From: Sphingomonadales bacterium
Lineage (GTDB): Bacteria; Pseudomonadota; Alphaproteobacteria; Sphingomonadales; Sphingomonadaceae
Assembly (NCBI GenBank): GCA_016721875.1
Contig: JADKHG010000001.1
Coordinates: forward strand, 186,001-250,000
Length of the DNA: 64,000 nucleotides
Direction: 5' to 3'
Shown here: piece by piece, positions 53,382 through 61,943 of the stretch
Layout: each line of letters begins with the position of its first letter
How positions within the stretch are numbered: position 1 is the first letter of the stretch
Translations under genes and position numbers: made by a program
The notes under the pieces: model-generated
Seen by the model: only the letters and a program-made list of their open reading frames with translations
The model's database searches: none
Told to the model about the DNA's origin: nothing

Positions 53382-54329
53382 TTAAAAGCGCCCCATCGCC
53401 AGAAACTTCTCATGGCGCTTTTGCTTAACCTGCCCGCGGTCAAGCGGAGCAAGCTCATCGAGCATTTTGCCAACCACTTTGCCCAGATTGGCAAGTGCCA
53501 GAGAATGGTCGCGGTGCGCGCCGCCTACGGGTTCGGGAACAATTGCGTCGATCACGCCTAGCCCCTTCAGATCGAGCGCGGTCAGCTTCATCGCCTGCGC
53601 AGCATCGGCCGCACGGTCGTTGGTCCGCCACAGGATCGAGGCGCAGCCTTCGGGCGAAATCACCGAATAGACCGCATGCTCGAACATCACGATCCGGTCT
53701 GCTGCCGCCAATGCTACCGCGCCGCCCGATCCGCCTTCGCCGGTAATGCAGGCAATCATCGGCACACCCAATGTCAGGCATTTTTCGGTCGACCGAGCAA
53801 TGGCCTCGGCTTGACCGCGCTCCTCGGCCTGCACGCCGGGAAACGCACCCGAAGTATCAACCAGCGAAACCACCGGAAGCCCGAAACGGTCGGCAATCTC
53901 CATCAGCCGGATCGCCTTGCGATAACCCTCTGGCTTTCCCATGCCAAAATTGTGGCGCAGCCGGCTTTCGGTGTCGTCGCCCTTTTCATGGCCGATCACC
54001 ACCACCCGGCGATCACCCAACCGGGCCAAGCCACCCATGATGGCCTGATCATCACCAAAGGCGCGGTCACCCGCAAGCGGCAGGAAATCGTCAAACAAGG
54101 TGGCGATGAAATGCTTGAAATGCGGCCGTTCGGGATGGCGTGCGACTTGCGTCTTCTGCCACGGCGTCAGCTTGGCATAGGTATCGGACAGCAGCTTGTC
54201 GGCTTTTGCGCGCAGTTTTTCGATTTCCGATGTTGCATCAATCGCCGATTCATCAGCGGTTTCCTGCAACTCGGCTATGCGGGCCTCCAAAGCGGCAACC
54301 GGCTTTTCAAAATCCAGATAAACGGTCAT
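53382..54329 (-). CDS. accA: Acetyl-CoA carboxylase carboxyltransferase subunit alpha
   Basis: 315 residues, usual length. Forms the carboxyltransferase with AccD to make malonyl-CoA. Family blocks YLDFEKPVAALEARIAEL at the N-terminus, GDRAFGDDQAIMGGLARL, DTSGAFPGVQAEERGQAEAIA, and CITGEGGSGGAVALAAADRI. Starts at ATG 54329, 31 bases after xerD on the same strand. Confidence 0.98.
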   Translation of the reverse strand: MTVYLDFEKPVAALEARIAELQETADESAIDATSEIEKLRAKADKLLSDTYAKLTPWQKTQVARHPERPHFKHFIATLFDDFLPLAGDRAFGDDQAIMGGLARLGDRRVVVIGHEKGDDTESRLRHNFGMGKPEGYRKAIRLMEIADRFGLPVVSLVDTSGAFPGVQAEERGQAEAIARSTEKCLTLGVPMIACITGEGGSGGAVALAAADRIVMFEHAVYSVISPEGCASILWRTNDRAADAAQAMKLTALDLKGLGVIDAIVPEPVGGAHRDHSLALANLGKVVGKMLDELAPLDRGQVKQKRHEKFLAMGRF

Positions 54330-54360
54330 GGCGCTGCGTTAGAACCTGTATTGCCGGGGG

Positions 54361-55314
54361 TCAACGCGACAAAGTACGCTTGGCCAAGGGGTGTCGCTGA
54401 TTGACCAGCTCGACCAGCTTGCTTGAATCGACATGGGTATAGATTTGTGTGGTCGCAATGTCGGCATGGCCGAGCATCGCCTGCAACGCCCGCAAATTGG
54501 CCCCGCCTGCCAGCAAATGGGTGGCAAAGGCGTGGCGTAGAACGTGCGGACTGACCTTTGCCGGATCGATCCCTGATTCGGCGGCCAGTTCGCGGATGAT
54601 CTGGAACAGCCGAATGCGGCTGATATGGATGTCGCCCTTGCCTGCTGCCTTGGCTGCACGCGAGGGGAACAAATAGCGCGATTCCTTGGGCACAAAGGCA
54701 TGCCAGACACCCACCGACTGTCGTGCGCGATCCGATATGGGAACGAGGCGCTCTTTTCCGCCCTTACCGGTCAAGATGATAAATGGCCGGTCGCGCATGA
54801 TCGAGGTTCGGGGCAAAACAACCAGTTCAGAGGCACGCAGCCCCGAGCCGTAGAGCAGTTCGACCAACGCCGACAAACGATAGTCGAGCGGGGACGGTTT
54901 CGGTTTGGCCAGTCTTGCCTCGATCGACTGGAACAGCGCCTCGACTTCCTTTTGATCAAGGATTTTGGGCAGACCGCGTTGCTGCACTGGCCTTGGCAGC
55001 GCCGCCGACGGATTGTCCCCGCGCAGCCCTTCCTGTTCCAGAAAGCCGAAAAATCCGCGCAATGCAGCGGCCTTGCGCGCGACCGAGCTGGTCGCCAGAT
55101 GCGACCATGCCGCGGCCAATGTTGTCAGAGTTTCCTTGGTCGCATTTGCCAATTGCCCCGCCAGCATATCCGACGAAGCCTCAAGATCGCTGCGATAGGC
55201 AAGCAGTGTGTTCTGCGCGACGCCGCGTTCGGCAACCATCATTTCCAGAAAACGCTCCACCAGCGGGCCGTCGGTTCCCGCTATCCTGCCGCCGGTGGTT
55301 CGTTGCTCAGCCAA
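54361..55314 (-). CDS. xerD: Tyrosine recombinase XerD
   Basis: 317 residues. Resolves chromosome dimers at dif with XerC and FtsK. N-terminal SAM-like domain (VERFLEMMVAERGVAQNTLLAYRSDL), catalytic residues: Arg in YGSGLRASEL, Lys in TGKGGKERLVP, HVLRHAFATH (His-x-x-Arg), GHADIATTQIYTH (His and nucleophile Tyr). It begins 8 bases inside the previous gene, so is coupled to it. Chromosomal housekeeping context argues for XerD and not a phage integrase. Confidence 0.93.
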   Translation of the reverse strand: MAEQRTTGGRIAGTDGPLVERFLEMMVAERGVAQNTLLAYRSDLEASSDMLAGQLANATKETLTTLAAAWSHLATSSVARKAAALRGFFGFLEQEGLRGDNPSAALPRPVQQRGLPKILDQKEVEALFQSIEARLAKPKPSPLDYRLSALVELLYGSGLRASELVVLPRTSIMRDRPFIILTGKGGKERLVPISDRARQSVGVWHAFVPKESRYLFPSRAAKAAGKGDIHISRIRLFQIIRELAAESGIDPAKVSPHVLRHAFATHLLAGGANLRALQAMLGHADIATTQIYTHVDSSKLVELVNQRHPLAKRTLSR

Positions 55315-57112
55315 AGCTTACCGCTTCTGCGACCAGCATGCGCGCTTCGGCATCAAGCCCAACCTGTTTTAGTGCTCGCACCATATGGTAGAGATGATGC
55401 GCGGGAATATGCTGCCAGCTTTCACCCTGAAGACCGGCAGCCGCCAACAGCACGACCGTGCCACTCTCGCCACGCTCCGCAGCAGCGGCAATCGCGCGGC
55501 TCCAGTTGGATTGTTTGGCAAGGTTGATTTCCAACGATTCCGAAAGGCCATTGACCGTTTCCGCCGATGCCCTGCCAAGTCCACCCAACCCAGCGGCGAG
55601 TAAAGCGGTCTTGTGATAATTTTCGCTGTCGTCATTGCCTTGAAAATCCTCGACCGCATCTTTGTCGATCGTGCTTTCCCATTCCGGCGAGCCCGCCGCG
55701 AGCAATGCCCAGCCCAGTGATCCCTCCGAAACCGCGCTGCGCCAGCGCGCTGCCTGCTCGTCAAATCCCGAGGTCAGCATCGACATGATCAGCCGATCCG
55801 CTTCGCCATCATTGCCGTCGCCCGGGGCAATTGTCGCCGCCGTCCGCGCCGTCAGCACCATCAGGCCATGCAATTCGCGTGGATTGGCCGCACCATTCCA
55901 CAGCGAAGTCATAGCCGATACCCGCGCCGAGTCTGTGCCGCCGACGAAAGCCTGCTGCAATAAATCGGTTTTGGCCTTTATCGTATCCTCAGTGTCGCTG
56001 TCTTCCGCAGCAAGGCTGTAGATATCGACCATCGCACGGTTGGAAATAACACCCAGCGCTGCCGCACCGGGGGCAACAGCCACTTTGGCCTTATTGGAAA
56101 CCGTGGGCAGTTGCGCGCGCCAGCCATCGACTTGATGGCCCAATTGCGCATAAAGCCGTTCGGGCGGCTCCAGCCCCGTCGCCTGAGCAAGACCGTGGCG
56201 CAGCGTGCTGAAATTGGTCACGCGTTCCCATTCGATTTTGACGTTGCGGCGTCCTTCGGTCCCTGCGCCGACTGCTTTTTCGACGAACAGCAAATCGATG
56301 CTGTTCCCCCATTTTTTTCCTTTGGCCTGATTGAGCAATGAGGTCGCCCGTCCCTGCTCTCCCGAAAGCGAGGCGCAAACGGCTAGCGCCAGTTTCCATT
56401 GCGGATTGGTCGTCCGCTGGCTGCCTCCCTCTGCGACCGGGCACATTCCCGACAAGTCTGCGTTGGCGAGATAGATGGGTAGTGCCGCGTTGAGCAGGCG
56501 AGGCGTGAAATTGCCGCTGTCGACTTGCTGGATCAATTGCCGGGCCACCACCGCATCACCCATGCGCAATAACAACCAGCCTCGGTCCCCGACCCAGTCT
56601 GCTCCATTGACCCCGCGCGGTGTATCGGTGCGGCTGGCGAGCAGGCGACGGGTCATGATTGTGCCCCAGCGCGATGCCAGCGGGCCCTTGATATGGTTCG
56701 CCGCATTGCGCAGAAAGCTTCCGTCTATTCCACCATAAGCAGCAGCAGGAAAACCGCCCGAATTTTCCGAAACGACGCCGACCTGCTTCAACGAGCGTCG
56801 TGCTGTGGGAGGAACATCATAGCGGATTTCGGTTTCTTCCTCTTCGCCGGATTCGTCCTCGCTCTTCTTGGCAGTGCTGGCCGCTGGCGATGCACCGGTG
56901 CTGGATTTCGGTGCACTGCCGGTGGCAGGTGAAGCACCCGACGGAGTTGAACTGGGCTGAGGCGTCGGTTTGGCAGGCGGCGGTGCCGGATCACCAAAGC
57001 CCGGCGGCAACAAGGATTCGGGGCCTTGCTGGCCAAGCACAGGCAACGCCAGCCCCATGGACAATAGGCCGACGGTTGCAAAAATCAGGGTTGGCCGACG
57101 CCGCACTTTCAT
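55307..57112 (-). CDS. Large secreted or membrane-anchored protein of unknown function
   Basis: 601 residues from ATG 57112 (MKVRRRPTLIFATVGLLSMG), chosen because the upstream small gene ends one base before it. An N-terminal hydrophobic segment, then a Pro/Ser/Ala-rich linker (PPPAKPTPQPSSTPSGASP; ASPAASTAKKSEDESGEEEE), then an alpha-helical body with repeat-like helices (LLLRMGDAVVARQLIQQV; LALAVCASLSGEQGRATSLL). The helices resemble TPR/SEL1-type repeats but no motif is certain. Conserved beside xerD in sphingomonads as far as I recall. Confidence 0.75.
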   Translation of the reverse strand: MKVRRRPTLIFATVGLLSMGLALPVLGQQGPESLLPPGFGDPAPPPAKPTPQPSSTPSGASPATGSAPKSSTGASPAASTAKKSEDESGEEEETEIRYDVPPTARRSLKQVGVVSENSGGFPAAAYGGIDGSFLRNAANHIKGPLASRWGTIMTRRLLASRTDTPRGVNGADWVGDRGWLLLRMGDAVVARQLIQQVDSGNFTPRLLNAALPIYLANADLSGMCPVAEGGSQRTTNPQWKLALAVCASLSGEQGRATSLLNQAKGKKWGNSIDLLFVEKAVGAGTEGRRNVKIEWERVTNFSTLRHGLAQATGLEPPERLYAQLGHQVDGWRAQLPTVSNKAKVAVAPGAAALGVISNRAMVDIYSLAAEDSDTEDTIKAKTDLLQQAFVGGTDSARVSAMTSLWNGAANPRELHGLMVLTARTAATIAPGDGNDGEADRLIMSMLTSGFDEQAARWRSAVSEGSLGWALLAAGSPEWESTIDKDAVEDFQGNDDSENYHKTALLAAGLGGLGRASAETVNGLSESLEINLAKQSNWSRAIAAAAERGESGTVVLLAAAGLQGESWQHIPAHHLYHMVRALKQVGLDAEARMLVAEAVSFG

Positions 57113-57113
57113 T

Positions 57114-57293
57114 TCATTTCCCATCTGCCTGACGATCCGGCGCGGTCTCACGCGGAAGGTCCAGTTGTACTTCAACTTGTTTCACAGCTTGCTCGCTGCC
57201 CATCCATTCAAGGAAAATCAAGAGGCACGCGACTATTACCACAAGCAATAACGCCCGAACCCACCAATTTGCAAACTTGCTGCGCGGCAACAT
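57114..57293 (-). CDS. Small single-pass membrane protein, 59 residues
   Basis: ATG 57293 to TGA 57114. Sequence starts MLPRSKFANWWVRALLLVVI, with one strong transmembrane helix (about residues 10-30, WWVRALLLVVIVACLLIFLEW) and a charged tail (EQAVKQVEVQLDLPRETAPD). It ends one base before the ATG of the large secreted protein (TGAAATG), so it is very likely expressed with it. Divergent from aroK. Function unknown. Confidence 0.7.
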   Translation of the reverse strand: MLPRSKFANWWVRALLLVVIVACLLIFLEWMGSEQAVKQVEVQLDLPRETAPDRQADGK

Positions 57294-57364
57294 GCCTCTC
57301 CATTGTCGCCATCACGGCAAAATCCCTTGCGGGGGCGATTAGCCGATATATAGCCCCTTTCGCA

Positions 57365-57931
57365 ATGACTTCGAACAATCCGCCTGTGCTTGCAAATCAG
57401 GAGGCCAGCCTGAAGCTGGGTCGCTCGCTGGTGCTTGTCGGCATGATGGGTGCTGGCAAGTCCACGGTGGGACGGTCATTGGCTTCGCAACTTAGAGTGG
57501 ATTTTGTCGATTCTGACGATGAAATCCAGTCCGCCGCCGGAATGAGCATCCCGGAAATATTCGAGCGATTTGGCGAAGAATATTTTCGCGACGGCGAACG
57601 ACGCGTGATCAGCCGCTTGCTCGAAGGCGTCCCAAAGGTCATTGCAACCGGCGGCGGCGCTTTCCTGAATGAGGAGACGCGCCAGTTGATCAAAGACCAT
57701 TGTCATTCGGTCTGGATTTCTGCCGATCTCGATACGCTGGTCACGCGCGTTTCCCGCCGAAACAACCGCCCGCTTCTCGTCGGGAAGGACCCGCGTAAAG
57801 TGCTGTCCGAGCTTGGCGAAATCCGCAATCCGATTTACGCGCAGGCAGACATCCATGTGTGCAGCGACATGGCACCGCATAGCAATACCGTCGGCCAGAT
57901 TTTGAAGGCGCTTCAATCATGCAAAAAATAA
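57365..57931 (+). CDS. aroK: Shikimate kinase
   Basis: 188 residues from ATG 57365 (MTSNNPPVLANQEASLKLGR). P-loop VGMMGAGKSTVGRSLA, shikimate-binding DSDDEIQ, FGEEYFRDGERRV and IATGGGAFLNEE with the Gly triad, and the lid arginine in RNNRPLL. Phosphorylates shikimate. Its 3' end overlaps aroB by 13 bases, so translation is coupled. Confidence 0.97.
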   Translation: MTSNNPPVLANQEASLKLGRSLVLVGMMGAGKSTVGRSLASQLRVDFVDSDDEIQSAAGMSIPEIFERFGEEYFRDGERRVISRLLEGVPKVIATGGGAFLNEETRQLIKDHCHSVWISADLDTLVTRVSRRNNRPLLVGKDPRKVLSELGEIRNPIYAQADIHVCSDMAPHSNTVGQILKALQSCKK

Positions 57932-59028
57932 GAGTGGGCGTTGAAAACCAGCCTTATGATATCTGGGTCGGCAATGGCCTGCTCGATAAGGCCTCCGATT
58001 GGCTGGCGCCCTATGCCCGCGACGGACGAATATTGGCGATCACTGATTCGCATGTTGCCCGGCACATTGCTCCGCGCCTGTCCGATTCGCTCAAGGCATC
58101 GGGCATCACCGTCTCCTTTTTTGAACTCCCCGCAGGCGAGCAATCGAAATGCTGGAGCAAGCTTGCCGAGATTATCGACTGGCTGCTCGACAACCATGTC
58201 GAGCGCAGCGACCATATTGTTGCGCTGGGCGGTGGCGTCGTCGGGGACATAACCGGCTTTGCTGCACATATCGTCAAGCGCGGATGCGGCTTCATTCAGG
58301 TGCCGACAACCCTGCTGGCACAAGTCGACAGCAGCGTCGGCGGCAAGACCGCGATCAACAGCGCAGCGGGCAAAAATATGGTGGGCGCGTTCCACCAGCC
58401 GTCGCTGGTCGTCATTGACCCTGACACACTCGCCACCCTGCCGCGGCGCGAACTCGGCGCGGGTTTTGCCGAAGTGGTCAAATATGGGCTGATCGATGAC
58501 CCTGTATTTTTCGACTGGTGCGAAACCAACGCCGAAGCCTTCTTCGCGGGCGATGCCGAGGCGCGCAACCATGCGATCATCGCTTCGGTCGAAAGCAAGG
58601 CGCGGATTGTTGCAGCCGACGAACGCGAATTGAATGGCACACGGGCTTTGCTGAACCTGGGCCATACCTTTGGCCACGCGCTAGAAGCCGAAACCGGTTA
58701 TTCGGACAAGCTGCTGCATGGCGAAGCGGTTGCAGCAGGCATGGCGATGGCTTTCCGTTACTCGGTACGGCGCGGCGAATGCCCTGCCGAAGATGCCGAA
58801 CGCGTTGGCCGATTATTTCATAGCTGTGCCTTGCCAACGACGTTGGCGGCAGCGGGGGTCAGTGCATCGGGTGCCCAATTGGTCGAGCATATGCTGCATG
58901 ACAAGAAAAAGGCAGGCGGCACCCTGCCCTTCTTGCTGGCGCGCGGGATTGGGCAGACCTATTTGGCAAAAGATGTCGATCTGGCGGATGTTGCTGCGTT
59001 TCTGGATTCGGACGTTGAGCGGGGTTAG
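57919..59028 (+). CDS. aroB: 3-dehydroquinate synthase
   Basis: 369 residues. Second step of the shikimate pathway, zinc- and NAD-dependent. Blocks LGGGVVGDITGFAAHIVKRG, PTTLLAQVDSSVGGKTAINS, NMVGAFHQP and the zinc-ligand motif LNLGHTFGHALEAETGYSDK. Begins within the aroK 3' end; the pair aroK-aroB is the standard arrangement. Confidence 0.98.
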   Translation: MQKIRVGVENQPYDIWVGNGLLDKASDWLAPYARDGRILAITDSHVARHIAPRLSDSLKASGITVSFFELPAGEQSKCWSKLAEIIDWLLDNHVERSDHIVALGGGVVGDITGFAAHIVKRGCGFIQVPTTLLAQVDSSVGGKTAINSAAGKNMVGAFHQPSLVVIDPDTLATLPRRELGAGFAEVVKYGLIDDPVFFDWCETNAEAFFAGDAEARNHAIIASVESKARIVAADERELNGTRALLNLGHTFGHALEAETGYSDKLLHGEAVAAGMAMAFRYSVRRGECPAEDAERVGRLFHSCALPTTLAAAGVSASGAQLVEHMLHDKKKAGGTLPFLLARGIGQTYLAKDVDLADVAAFLDSDVERG

Positions 59029-59058
59029 GAAATCTGTAATCTTTATCTTCGGAATATT

Positions 59059-59130
59059 CCGTTCGCATCGAGCGTAGTCGAGATGCCCCTCAATACTGCA
59101 CGGTGTCTCGACTGCGCTCGACACGAACGG
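59059..59130. repeat. Interspersed palindromic repeat, copy 3
   Basis: Third copy of the 16945/37032 element, 72 bp, between the convergent aroB and antiporter genes: left arm CCGTTCGCATCGAGCGTAGT, right arm GACTGCGCTCGACACGAACGG. The centre is shorter than in copies 1 and 2. Confidence 0.85.
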
Positions 59131-59162
59131 GATGGGTAAAATTTGTCGAAGGCAACCACCCC

Positions 59163-60947
59163 TCACCCCGCCTCAGCGTCAAAATCGTCGCTATTTTCCA
59201 CCCCAAAGCTGTGCCGTGATCCGGCGCGAAGATTGCCGGTCGCGAACTGCGCCTGCAATCGCTTGGCGTCGCGCAGGCGGAATTCATCGATGGCTCGGGT
59301 CACGGTTTCCGGATCGACGCCCAAGGACGCGAACGCAGTGGCGGCCATCGCAACCGACGATTCGAACACTTCGCGGGTGATTTCCAGTCCCTGCGCCGGC
59401 ATTAATTCCAGCATCTGCCGACGGTCATAAGCACGGACGAAAATTTTGGTCGAAGGGAATGTTTCGCGCACCGGAGCCAGCATATCGGCATCGAGGTCGC
59501 GATCGTCGATGCAGAACAATATGGCACAAGCCTGATCCGCGCCCGCACGACGCAGCAGGTCGATGCGCGTGCCATCGCCATAAAATACCTTGCGGCCATA
59601 TTCGCCCGACAGGTCGATCTGTTCGGGCTTGATATCGATCAGGGTGATGCTGTGCCCCGCCGCCTCGAATATCTGCCCGACGCTTTGACCGAAACGGCCA
59701 TGCCCGACGATGATCGCGGTTGCCTGCGCTGCTTCGGACGGATCAGTCAGCTCCGCATTGACCGGTGCCCGTCGTGCTGCCAACCGCCCCGCAAGGATCA
59801 TCAGGAAGGGCGTGGTTGCCATCGACAAAGTCACCACCGCACCAAACAGGCTCGCCGCCTCCGCCTCCACCAGCAGCGCCGATTGCGCAGCGGCAAAAAG
59901 CACAAAACCGAACTCGCCGCCTTGGCTGAGCAACAACGCCATGATGATCGACGCGGTGCTGGTCAGTCCGAACAGGCGGCCCAACGTAAAGATCGAGGCT
60001 GTCTTGATCGCCACCAGCCCGAACGCCAAGCCGATGATCAACCAGGGTTGCTGTGCGATCACATCCAGATCCAGCAGCATTCCCACCGACAGGAAGAACA
60101 ACCCGAGCAAGATCGAACGGAACGGGTCAATATCGGCCTCAAGCTCATGCCGGTAAGGCGACTCGGCAAGCATCACACCCGCAACAAACGCCCCCAGCGC
60201 GGCTGATAAGCCGATTGCTTGCATCAACGCGGCGCTCGCGCACACGGCAAACAGCCCGGTTACGATGAACAATTCGCGTTCCGAAACCTTGCCCACCAGT
60301 CGCAGCAACGGCGACAGCAGAAAGCGGCCGGCCAGAACCAGCCCGGCAATGGCGAGCAACGCATAGATCGCAAGCGTCCAGCCGCTGGCCGCGCCTTGCT
60401 GTTGCGGCGCGCGCGACAGCGCGGCCACAATCGTCAGCAAGGGGACAATCGACAGGTCCTGAAACAGCAGGATCGAGAAGGTTTTCTCACCATAGTCGGT
60501 TTTCAGCCGTCCACGCGATTGCAGCAGCGGCAACACCTGCGCGGTCGAGGATAGCCCCAGCGGCAAAGCGAGCACCAGTGCCGCTTGCCAGCTGAACGGC
60601 ATCGTTGCCAAAATGACGCCGTACATGGCGAGTCCGCAAATCGCGACCTGGAGCGGACCGAACAGCAATATGTCGCGGCGCATTTGCCACAGCCGTTTGG
60701 GTGAAAGTTCCAGCCCGACCAAGAAGAGCAGCAAGACGATGCCGACCTCAGTCAGCCCCATCAAGGTTGCACCACCACCAACCAGACCCAAGCCATCCGG
60801 CCCGATCGCAATCCCCGCGACCAGATAGCCGAGTACCGCGCCCAGCCCCAACCGCCGGAACAGCAGCACCGAAAACAGCGCCGCGCCCAGCATGATCGCG
60901 CCTGCAGCCAATATGCCTAACAGCAAATGCGGTTCACCATGCTCCAT
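59163..60947 (-). CDS. CPA2 monovalent cation:proton antiporter with TrkA-N domain (Kef-type)
   Basis: 594 residues. About twelve transmembrane helices (residues 1-390; blocks GVILLLFLVGLELSPKRLWQ and GAFVAGVMLAESPYRHELE) followed by a cytosolic Rossmann TrkA-N domain (AIIVGHGRFGQSVGQIFEAA, LIDIKPEQIDLSG) that binds nucleotide. Similar to KefB/KefC or to K+/H+ antiporters. Its ATG overlaps the preceding stop by one base (TGATG), coupling it to the FeS scaffold gene. Confidence 0.92.
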   Translation of the reverse strand: MEHGEPHLLLGILAAGAIMLGAALFSVLLFRRLGLGAVLGYLVAGIAIGPDGLGLVGGGATLMGLTEVGIVLLLFLVGLELSPKRLWQMRRDILLFGPLQVAICGLAMYGVILATMPFSWQAALVLALPLGLSSTAQVLPLLQSRGRLKTDYGEKTFSILLFQDLSIVPLLTIVAALSRAPQQQGAASGWTLAIYALLAIAGLVLAGRFLLSPLLRLVGKVSERELFIVTGLFAVCASAALMQAIGLSAALGAFVAGVMLAESPYRHELEADIDPFRSILLGLFFLSVGMLLDLDVIAQQPWLIIGLAFGLVAIKTASIFTLGRLFGLTSTASIIMALLLSQGGEFGFVLFAAAQSALLVEAEAASLFGAVVTLSMATTPFLMILAGRLAARRAPVNAELTDPSEAAQATAIIVGHGRFGQSVGQIFEAAGHSITLIDIKPEQIDLSGEYGRKVFYGDGTRIDLLRRAGADQACAILFCIDDRDLDADMLAPVRETFPSTKIFVRAYDRRQMLELMPAQGLEITREVFESSVAMAATAFASLGVDPETVTRAIDEFRLRDAKRLQAQFATGNLRAGSRHSFGVENSDDFDAEAG

Positions 60948-61387
60948 CAGCCGGGCTTTGCAATTGCGTTCGCCGCAGCCATCAGTGCGTCGAACGGCAG
61001 CAGGATTGCGCCATGCCTGGCGGAATGTGTGCGGGCTGCCGCAAATACTGCGAAAGCCGGATCGGGCGGGTTATCCGACTTGCCCGACAGATAGTCGGCA
61101 AAGGCAGATCGCGTTTCAGAAAGAGTCTGAACTGGTCGCCCCAACGCCCAATGTCGCAACAGAGCCGCAGAGGCTTGCCCCAGCGCGCAAGCACGCGCTT
61201 GTAGTGCGACCGCTTCAACATTGCCGTCTGATGTCAGCACAATCTCGGCTGTCATTTCACTGCCGCAAACCGGCGCGCGCGCACTTGCCGTTCCATGCGG
61301 CGTGGTCAAATGGTCGCCGTGCGGAAGTTCCATCGCCAGCCTTAAAATCTCGCGGCTGTACAGGCTGGTTGTGGATTGCTCAGCCAC
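60947..61387 (-). CDS. Iron-sulfur cluster assembly scaffold (NifU/SufU-like)
   Basis: 146 residues. NifU N-terminal fold with cysteines in RAPVCGSEMTAEI and QARACALGQASAALL. The third cysteine of the classical site (in the C-terminal R-x-x-C-x-LP region) is replaced: RHGAILLPFDAL. Members of this sphingomonad group share that change, so the cluster ligands are probably different. Lies four bases downstream of cvpA and is coupled to the antiporter. Confidence 0.85.
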   Translation of the reverse strand: MAEQSTTSLYSREILRLAMELPHGDHLTTPHGTASARAPVCGSEMTAEIVLTSDGNVEAVALQARACALGQASAALLRHWALGRPVQTLSETRSAFADYLSGKSDNPPDPAFAVFAAARTHSARHGAILLPFDALMAAANAIAKPG

Positions 61388-61391
61388 GGCC

Positions 61392-61934
61392 TCAGCCGCC
61401 TGTGTCTTCGTCGCTGCTAGTCTCGTCTGCGCTGTCTTCCAAACCCCGACGTTCGCGAACGAAGGTCGAAAGCGCGTCGCCGCTTGCGTTCAACAACGGA
61501 TAGGTGCGCGAGGCCGTCATCCATTCGGGGCGTTTGACCTTGCTGCCAAAGGCGGTTTCGTAAACCATCACCAGCAACAGGAAGAGCAGGGTCGCACCGA
61601 TCAAGCCCTTTACCGCGCCAAAACCGAAACCCAGCACCCGGTCGATTGGCCCCAACACCGAAGAGCGCGATTTCTGTCCAATTGATTTCGCCAGCCAGCG
61701 GCCCAGTGCATAGGTGATGATCGCAATTGCCAGGAACGCCAGTACCGCTGCCCCTGCCGCTGTGCCGACCGGTCCCGTAAGCCAGTCGGTCACCGGCCCG
61801 TGCAGCACACGCACCGCGAGGATGATCAGCAGCCACGCCATCAGCGCCAGCGCCTCTTGCACAAAGCCGCGCATAAAGCCGAAGATTGCTCCGGCACCGA
61901 TCAACAAAAGGACAATGATGTCTAGGGCGGTCAT
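61392..61934 (-). CDS. cvpA: CvpA family membrane protein
   Basis: 180 residues. N-terminal hydrophobic helices (ALDIIVLLLIGAGAIFGFMRG, ALALMAWLLIILAVRVL) with the CvpA signature GPIDRVLGFGFGAVKGLIG, and a charged C-terminal tail (SSDEDTGG). CvpA is needed for colicin V production in E. coli and generally for envelope function. Between radA and the FeS scaffold on one strand. Confidence 0.93.
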   Translation of the reverse strand: MTALDIIVLLLIGAGAIFGFMRGFVQEALALMAWLLIILAVRVLHGPVTDWLTGPVGTAAGAAVLAFLAIAIITYALGRWLAKSIGQKSRSSVLGPIDRVLGFGFGAVKGLIGATLLFLLLVMVYETAFGSKVKRPEWMTASRTYPLLNASGDALSTFVRERRGLEDSADETSSDEDTGG

Positions 61935-61943
61935 ACCGCCCGA

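Noticed and set aside
54361..55314. Phage integrase marking a mobile island
   Set aside because: Flanked by accA and other housekeeping genes, with XerD length and motifs and no attachment site.
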